Positions 13,162-17,796 of a stretch of 17,796 nt of DNA are shown one piece after another. The notes under the pieces were generated by a model, which had not been told where the DNA came from, made no database searches, and saw nothing but the letters and a program-made list of their open reading frames with translations. This DNA comes from Planctomycetota bacterium (GTDB lineage Bacteria > Planctomycetota > PUPC01 > DSUN01). Both the position numbers and the translations under genes were made by a program. Within the stretch, counting starts at the first letter, position 1; the number at the start of each line of letters is the position of its first letter. The DNA is taken from the NCBI GenBank assembly GCA_016872875.1, contig VGYW01000154.1, positions 1-17,796 of the forward strand. Reading direction: 5' to 3'.

Positions 13162-14503
13162 GACCGCTCTCGGCCGCGTCGCCGCAAGCCGCATCTTCCA
13201 GTTCGCGCTGGCCCTGTCCGTCGGCGCGTTCGCCTGCAACGCCTGGCACCGCGCCACCCAGCTCAAGAAACACGCCCCCGAGGGAGCCAAGACCCCCGAC
13301 GAGGCCCGCCAGCTCCGCCACAGCTCGGAGTTCCTCGGCTTCCGCCGCATCGTGCAGGAGTCCATTCTCCGCGGGGCGGACCACTACTGGACAATCAGCC
13401 ACATCCGGGCCTACCCGCCGTTCTTCGCAATCGCCTTCGCACCCTTCGGGCTGCTCCCGCTGCGGCTGGGCGCCGCGCTCTTCGTCGCCCTCTCGCTGTT
13501 CTTTGGACTCTGGTCGGTCTGGCGCTGCGCGCGGGGCTCGCAGCCCGCGGCCAGCGTGCCGGGCCGGGCTTTCATCCTCTTCCTCGTCTCTGTCATCTTC
13601 ATCGGCAGCGTGGTGGCGCGCTGCGAGAGCGACATGCTGGTGCTCCTGCCCATCGTGGGGGCCTTCGCCCTCCTGCGGAAGCCCGCCTGGGACCGGTCGC
13701 TGGGCGCCGGCGCCCTCCTGGGCTTCGCCGCGGCGCTCAAGCTCACCCCGGCGCTCTTCGGCCTCTATCTCGTCGTCCAGCGCCGCTGGATGGCCCTCCT
13801 CGGCATGGCCGCGTCCGCCATCCTCCTCGTCGCCGGCCTCGGCTCGCTCGTCTGGGGACCCAAGGGCAACCTCGAACGCCACCTCTCCTGGTACAAGATC
13901 GTCGTCCAGCCCATCTCGCAGGGCGGACCTCAGGCCCCCAGCGGGCGCGGCGACGGGCAGCCCATCATCTCGCGGCCCTACCGCAACGTCAACCAGTCCC
14001 TCACCGCCGCCCTCTTCCGCTTCCTCTCCGGCAAGAGGGCCCACCGGGGCGAGGTCGAGCAGCCCTGGGAGCTCTACCTCAACGTTGCCAGCCTGGACGA
14101 CCGCACGATCTTCGCCATCGCCAACACCCTCAAGCTGCCCATCCTGGCGCTCCTGCTCTTCGCGTGGTGGCGCTCCGCGCGCAGCGGCCAGTGGCCGCCC
14201 AACGCCGCCGCCTTCGGCCTGGCCGTGCTCGGCTGCCTCCTCCTCAGCCCGGTCTCCCTCCACACCCACCACGCCGTCCTCATGATCCCCTTCGGCGTCG
14301 GCCTGGCCGCCATCTCGGGTGGCGAACAGCGCCACTCGAACCGCGTCGCTTGGGCTCTCCTCATCGCCCTGCTCCTCATGGGCGTCACCGCCCTCGAGCT
14401 CGGAAAAGTCCTCTCCTCGCTTGCCGTCGCAGACCTGCTCCTCTTCTACGTCCTCTTCAGAGTCGCCACCGCCCCTCAACCCTCAGCAGGAAACGTCCGA
14501 TGA
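13121..14503 (+). CDS. GT87-type membrane glycosyltransferase (DUF2029)
   Basis: A 460-aa multi-pass membrane protein resembling the glycosyltransferase 87 family (PF09594), which uses polyprenyl-phosphate sugars on the outer face of the membrane. Supporting stretches: YPPFFAIAFAPFGLLPL (98-114), RCESDMLVLLPIVGAFAL (168-184), GALLGFAAALKLTPALFGLYLVVQRRW (197-223), and RPYRNVNQSLTAALFRFL before a final set of membrane helices with LLSPVSLHTHHAVLMIPFG. About ten hydrophobic segments are visible. ATG 13121 overlaps the oxidoreductase gene by 41 nt and has only a weak ribosome site (GAAG), so translation may depend on coupling. It ends by ATGA overlap with the isomerase gene. The sugar and acceptor are not known; a role in glycan or glycolipid decoration with its neighbours is inferred. 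Confidence 0.85.
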   Translation: MAHSTPQRILQRLETALGRVAASRIFQFALALSVGAFACNAWHRATQLKKHAPEGAKTPDEARQLRHSSEFLGFRRIVQESILRGADHYWTISHIRAYPPFFAIAFAPFGLLPLRLGAALFVALSLFFGLWSVWRCARGSQPAASVPGRAFILFLVSVIFIGSVVARCESDMLVLLPIVGAFALLRKPAWDRSLGAGALLGFAAALKLTPALFGLYLVVQRRWMALLGMAASAILLVAGLGSLVWGPKGNLERHLSWYKIVVQPISQGGPQAPSGRGDGQPIISRPYRNVNQSLTAALFRFLSGKRAHRGEVEQPWELYLNVASLDDRTIFAIANTLKLPILALLLFAWWRSARSGQWPPNAAAFGLAVLGCLLLSPVSLHTHHAVLMIPFGVGLAAISGGEQRHSNRVAWALLIALLLMGVTALELGKVLSSLAVADLLLFYVLFRVATAPQPSAGNVR

Positions 14504-15297
14504 AGTTCAGCTTCATGACCTTCTCGTGTCCCAACCTCACCTGGGGCGAGGTCCTGGGCGTTGCGAAGCGCCTGGGCTACGACGGGGTGGAGCCGCGCGC
14601 GCAGTCGCGCCACGCCCACGGCATCGAGGTCGCCGCGACCTCCGGCCAGCGCGCCGCCATCCGCAAGCTGGCCGAGGACTCCGGCGTCGCCATCGCCTGC
14701 CTCGCCACCTCGTGCTCCTACACCGCGCCGACGCCCGGCGAGCTGAGCCGCATGATGGCCGACTCCCGCGCCCTCATCGCCCTCGCGCGCGACATTGGGG
14801 CGCCCGCCATGCGCGTCTTCGGCGGCAACATCCCCCAGGGCATGAGCCGCGAGGCCGCCGAGGGGCAGGTCGCCGACTGCCTCGCCAAGCTCGCCGAGGA
14901 CGCCCGCGCCGCCGCCGTCACCCTCTGCGTCGAGACCCACGACTCCTGGTGCAACGCCGCCCACCTCGCCCGCGTCCTCGACCGCGTGGGCCACCCAAGC
15001 GTCCGCGCGAACTGGGACATCATGCACCCTGTGAACGCCGCGGGCATGACGATGGACGAGGCGTTCGCCCACCTCCGCCCCCACGTCCGCCACGTCCACT
15101 TCCACGACGGCAAGCCGGGCGCGAAGGGGCTCGACCTCTGCCCCATCGGCCAGGGCATCGTTGACCACAAGCGCGCCGTCCAGCTCCTCAAGAGCATCGC
15201 CTACAAGGGCTTCCTCAGCGGCGAATGGATCAACTGGGAGCCGTGGCAGACCCACCTCCCCCGCGAACTCGCCACGATGAAAAGCTACCTGGCGTGA
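14500..15297 (+). CDS. Sugar phosphate isomerase/epimerase (xylose isomerase-like TIM barrel)
   Basis: A 265-aa single-domain TIM barrel of the AP-endonuclease-2/xylose isomerase-like family (PF01261). Visible: LGYDGVEPRA near the start, VAIACLATSCSY, RVFGGNIPQG, VTLCVETHDSW with E145, RANWDIMHP with D173 and H176, VRHVHFHDGK with H202, and GFLSGEWINWE with E242. These four metal-ligand positions are what this fold uses for a divalent metal, so it is probably an active isomerase or epimerase; the sugar is unknown. ATG 14500 overlaps the GT87 stop (ATGA) with CAGGA upstream. It is the last gene of the operon started at 11659; a GC-rich stem-loop follows. Confidence 0.9.
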   Translation: MKFSFMTFSCPNLTWGEVLGVAKRLGYDGVEPRAQSRHAHGIEVAATSGQRAAIRKLAEDSGVAIACLATSCSYTAPTPGELSRMMADSRALIALARDIGAPAMRVFGGNIPQGMSREAAEGQVADCLAKLAEDARAAAVTLCVETHDSWCNAAHLARVLDRVGHPSVRANWDIMHPVNAAGMTMDEAFAHLRPHVRHVHFHDGKPGAKGLDLCPIGQGIVDHKRAVQLLKSIAYKGFLSGEWINWEPWQTHLPRELATMKSYLA

Positions 15298-15305
15298 CGT
15301 GCCCA

Positions 15306-15362
15306 GTCGTCGTCGTCAAATGCTCTTGCCAGGAGGAAGCCAGCGGACTCGACGACGACGAC
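15306..15362. repeat. Trinucleotide inverted repeat downstream of the isomerase gene
   Basis: GTCGTCGTCGTC (15306-15317) and GACGACGACGAC (15351-15362) form a 12-bp stem with a 33-nt loop; the GAC/GAG-rich run continues to about 15390. It may end transcription of the operon, though there is no T tract. Similar GACGAGG words occur inside the deacetylase gene at 4746-4836. Confidence 0.6.
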
Positions 15363-15412
15363 GAGGACGACGACGAGGACGAGAAGATAGGAGGACGCGC
15401 GCGACAATGCCC

Positions 15413-15441
15413 TTGACAACGGGGCGGCCACGTGTCATGAT
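15413..15441 (+). promoter_or_regulatory. Candidate promoter for the SBBP-repeat protein gene
   Basis: TTGACA at 15413-15418, 17-nt spacer, CATGAT at 15436-15441 (four of six -10 positions). The start would be near 15448, giving a leader of about 36 nt before ATG 15484. Confidence 0.6.
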
Positions 15442-15483
15442 GCCCACGCCGTACCGAAGCTGTTTCTCTTGAGGAGTCGAAGC

Positions 15484-17796
15484 ATGGTCGCACGGAACCG
15501 GCGGTTCGTCGGAGCGGAGAGGCCCACGAGGAGGGGCGAGCGCCTGGCCCTCGAGCCGCTCGAGCCGCGGGTGCTGCTCGCGGCGGGCGCGGCCGTCGAG
15601 GTCCTCAATGCCTCGCCCGCGCTCTTCGCGGCCAACCTGGGGCAGTGGGCGGACCCCGCGGTGCGCTACGCCTTCCAGACCTCCGGCGGCAACGTGCTCC
15701 ACACCGACGCCGGCCCCGTCTTCCAGCTCTTCCAGAGCGAGGACACAGCCGAGGGCGGCTGTGCCACACAATTCTCAGTGACCTTCGAGGGGGCGAGCAC
15801 CGTGGCCCCAAGCGGCCAGGACGCCTCGCAGGCGGTCTACAACTACTACGTGGGCGACCCCTCCAGTTGGCGCACCGGCGTGCCAACGTTCCAGACCGTC
15901 GCCTACGAGGACCTCTGGTCGGGGATTGACCTGCTGACCTGGGGGCGGCGCGACGGGCTGAAATACGAGTTCCACGTCGCCCCCGGCGCCGACCCTGCGC
16001 AGATTCGCCTCCGCTACGACGGCATCGAGGGCCTCTCGCTCGATGATAGCGGCGCGCTCCGCATCGCGACCGCGCTCGGCGAGGTCACTGATGACGCCCC
16101 AATCATCTACCAGGAGGTCGGCGGCCAGCGCGTCCAGGTGGCGGGCGCCTTCTCCCTCATTGACGCCACGACCTACGGCTTCGCCATCACCGGCTCCTAC
16201 GACCCGCAGGCCGAGCTCGTGATTGACCCGCTGTTGGGCTGGTCAACGTATCTCGGTGGCGCTTCCGCCGACGATGGTTACGCCATCGCGTTGGATGGCT
16301 CGGGGGCCGTGTTCGTTACAGGCGTGACGGCCTCGGGGGACTTCCCGACCCCCGGTGGCTTCGACACGACGCTGGGCGGCACCCAGGACGCCTTCGTGAC
16401 GAAACTGAACCCCACAGGCACCCTGCTCTGGTCGAGCTTCCTTGGGGGCTCGGGACTGGAGGGAGGTTACGCCATCGCGGTGGACGGCTCGGGGGCGGCC
16501 CTCGTCACGGGCATGACCGAGTCCCCGGATTTCCCGACGGCTGGGGGCTTCGACACAACGCTGGGGGGCACGCGGGACGCCTTCGTGGCGAAGGTCAGCG
16601 GGGCGGGCGCCCTCCTCTGGTCGAGCTACCTCGGCGGGGCGGGCGCGGACGCAGGCTACGGGATCGCGCGGGACGGCTCAGGAGCGGCCATGCTCACGGG
16701 ATCGACCGAGTCCGCGGATTTCCCGACTGCCGGCGGCTTCGACGCGACCCTGGGCGGCACCGAAGACGCCTTCGTGACCAAGGTGAGCGGAACAGGCGTC
16801 CTCCTCTGGTCAAGCTATCTGGGCGGTGCGGCGGGCACGGACAGGGGCTACGGCATCGCGGTGGACAATTGGGGAGCTGCCTTCCTCACCGGCGCGACGT
16901 CCTCCACGGATTTCCCGGTCCCTGGTGCGCTGGACACGAGCCTGGGGGGGCCTGAAGACGCCTTCGTGGCCCAAGTGAGTGGGGCAGGGGGCCTTCTGTG
17001 GGCGACCTACCTCGGCGGGTCGAACGCCGACTCGGGCTACGGCATTGCCGTGGACGGCTCAGGGAATGCGGTCGTCACGGGGTCCACGCAGTCGCCGGAC
17101 TTCCCAACGCCCGTGGGCTTCGACACGCTGCTTGGGGGCGGGCAGGACGCCTTCGTGACCAAACTCACCCCGACGGCCTACATCTGGTCGAGCTACCTGG
17201 GCGGCTCAGCCGGCGACACCGGCTATGCCATCGCGCTGGATGCGGCGGGCAACGCTCTCATCACGGGCGTCACGGGCTCGCCGGACCTCGCGACGCCCGG
17301 CGTCTTCGACACCACGCTGGGCGGGAGCCTGGACGCGTTCGTGGCAAGGGTGGGCGTGGGTGGGGCGCTCCTGTTCGCAAGCTACCTGGGCGGGTCGGGC
17401 ACGGACCTCGGGTCCGGCATCGCTGTGGATGGCTCGGGGAACGCCTTCGTCGCCGGAATGACCTCGTCGCCGGACTTCCCGACGCCCGGAGGGATCGACA
17501 CGACGCTCGGCGGCACGGGCGACGCGTTCGTGACCAAGATCGTGAACTCGCCGCCGACCCTCACCGCTGTGGCGCCGCTGCCGGGCGCGACGGAGGACCA
17601 GCCCTTCACAATCCCCTATGCCACCCTGGCCGGAGCCGCCGACGATGCGGACTCCGACGGCGACACGTTGAGCTTCCGCATCGAGGCCGTGACCACCGGC
17701 ACCCTGACCGAGGGCGGCGTGCCCGTGGTCCCAGGCACCACCCTGCTCTCCCCGGGCGAGAGCCTGGTGTGGACTCCCGCCGCGAACGCCAACGGA
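15484..17796 (+). CDS. Secreted SBBP-repeat beta-propeller protein with cadherin-like domain (3' end outside window)
   Basis: Open through the window end: 771 residues, no stop. ATG 15484 has GAGGAG 7 nt upstream. Residues 23-34, LEPLEPRVLLAA, match the LEPR-LL signature at the N-terminus of giant exported proteins in Planctomycetota. Residues about 38-250 form the domain that usually precedes SBBP repeats (FAANLGQWADPAVRYAF, GLKYEFHVAPGADP, LVIDPLLGWSTYLGG). Seven SBBP repeats (PF06739) of 62-64 aa follow, residues 253 to about 686. From about 690 a cadherin-like/Ig-like domain begins (ATEDQPFTIPYATLAG, DADSDGDTLSFRIEAV). Probably a large extracellular adhesin or structural protein; whether it ends in an exosortase sorting signal cannot be seen. 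Residues 86-96 (EDTAEGGCATQ) derive from a REP-like hairpin. Confidence 0.9.
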   Translation, partial: MVARNRRFVGAERPTRRGERLALEPLEPRVLLAAGAAVEVLNASPALFAANLGQWADPAVRYAFQTSGGNVLHTDAGPVFQLFQSEDTAEGGCATQFSVTFEGASTVAPSGQDASQAVYNYYVGDPSSWRTGVPTFQTVAYEDLWSGIDLLTWGRRDGLKYEFHVAPGADPAQIRLRYDGIEGLSLDDSGALRIATALGEVTDDAPIIYQEVGGQRVQVAGAFSLIDATTYGFAITGSYDPQAELVIDPLLGWSTYLGGASADDGYAIALDGSGAVFVTGVTASGDFPTPGGFDTTLGGTQDAFVTKLNPTGTLLWSSFLGGSGLEGGYAIAVDGSGAALVTGMTESPDFPTAGGFDTTLGGTRDAFVAKVSGAGALLWSSYLGGAGADAGYGIARDGSGAAMLTGSTESADFPTAGGFDATLGGTEDAFVTKVSGTGVLLWSSYLGGAAGTDRGYGIAVDNWGAAFLTGATSSTDFPVPGALDTSLGGPEDAFVAQVSGAGGLLWATYLGGSNADSGYGIAVDGSGNAVVTGSTQSPDFPTPVGFDTLLGGGQDAFVTKLTPTAYIWSSYLGGSAGDTGYAIALDAAGNALITGVTGSPDLATPGVFDTTLGGSLDAFVARVGVGGALLFASYLGGSGTDLGSGIAVDGSGNAFVAGMTSSPDFPTPGGIDTTLGGTGDAFVTKIVNSPPTLTAVAPLPGATEDQPFTIPYATLAGAADDADSDGDTLSFRIEAVTTGTLTEGGVPVVPGTTLLSPGESLVWTPAANANG
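15741..15769 (-). repeat. Single REP-like hairpin inside the SBBP gene
   Basis: Stem CACAGCCG (15744-15751) and CGGCTGTG (15756-15763), loop AGGG. The flanks GGACACAG and CTGTGCCAC match the intergenic copy at 9575-9601, showing the same family. It is read in frame as DTAEGGCAT in a region where related proteins have a short loop before QFSVTFEGA. Confidence 0.75.
16240..17541 (+). repeat. Seven tandem SBBP repeats (about 189 bp each)
   Basis: Units begin with the W/F-[SA]-[ST]-[YF]-L-G-G motif at 16240, 16429, 16618, 16807, 16999, 17185 and 17374; spacing is 189, 189, 189, 192, 186 and 189 nt. Each unit carries YLGG, GYxIAxDGSG, VTGxTxSxDFPTxGGFDTTLGG and DAFVxK. Units differ at many codons, so the array is diverged rather than freshly duplicated. 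The last unit varies (FASYLGG, GIDTTLGG). Confidence 0.93.

Noticed and set aside
12737..14479. Minus-strand open frame of 580 codons opposite the GT87 gene
   Set aside because: Antisense shadow, highly charged, no recognisable domain, while the plus strand encodes clear membrane helices.
16240..17541. Regular repeats as a CRISPR array
   Set aside because: They are 189-bp protein-coding SBBP repeats in frame, not short direct repeats with unique spacers.

Overview
The window looks like chromosomal DNA from a GC-rich, Planctomycetota-like (PVC-group) bacterium, probably a metagenome-derived lineage. Evidence: a secreted giant protein with an N-terminal LEPLEPRVLLAA motif and SBBP repeats, a pseudopilin-like protein with the H-x9-DG signature, a Tat-exported oxidoreductase, a heparinase II/III family protein, and many small palindromic repeats. 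This is inference from gene style; no rRNA or tRNA gene is visible.

Left part (1-5446, minus strand): an exopolysaccharide/exosortase locus. In transcription order it holds a polysaccharide deacetylase (4409-5446), an exosortase with an unusual N-terminal extension (2866-4416, overlapping the deacetylase by ATGGATGA), an EpsI protein (2202-2849), a MITE-like palindromic element (1967-2205), a PilZ-domain protein (1207-1608) and a short monotopic sugar transferase (176-859). The likely theme is cyclic-di-GMP-responsive surface polysaccharide production coupled to exosortase processing of secreted proteins.

Middle-left (5566-6883, minus strand): a three-gene unit joined by ATGA overlaps. It has a nucleotidyltransferase (MNT-type, GS-x10-DxD) with a fused N-terminal domain, a HEPN protein, and an alpha/beta-hydrolase remnant that has lost its catalytic middle. 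An inverted repeat surrounds a possible -10 box in front of it.

Middle (7077-11573): a plus-strand pseudopilin-like gene behind a near-consensus promoter converges on a minus-strand pair, heparinase-like then Tat-signal TIM-barrel/aldo-keto-like oxidoreductase.

Right part (11728-17796, plus strand): an FAD-dependent amine-oxidase/UGM-like oxidoreductase (TTG start, consensus promoter), a GT87-type glycosyltransferase and a sugar-phosphate isomerase/epimerase form an overlapping operon. It is followed by an SBBP-repeat surface protein that runs off the right edge.

The most striking feature is a population of short hairpin repeats of common design: a GTAG or GTGG head, a 5-9 bp stem and a short loop. 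They occur as inverted pairs (5506-5569, 8505-8562, 9537-9601, 11160-11226) or singly (13052-13076, 15741-15769), and paired copies differ by compensatory stem changes. Several lie in frame inside genes, and two element ends supply stop codons. The organisation resembles REP/BIME elements and, for the coding copies, Rickettsia palindromic elements. No mobilising transposase is visible in the window.
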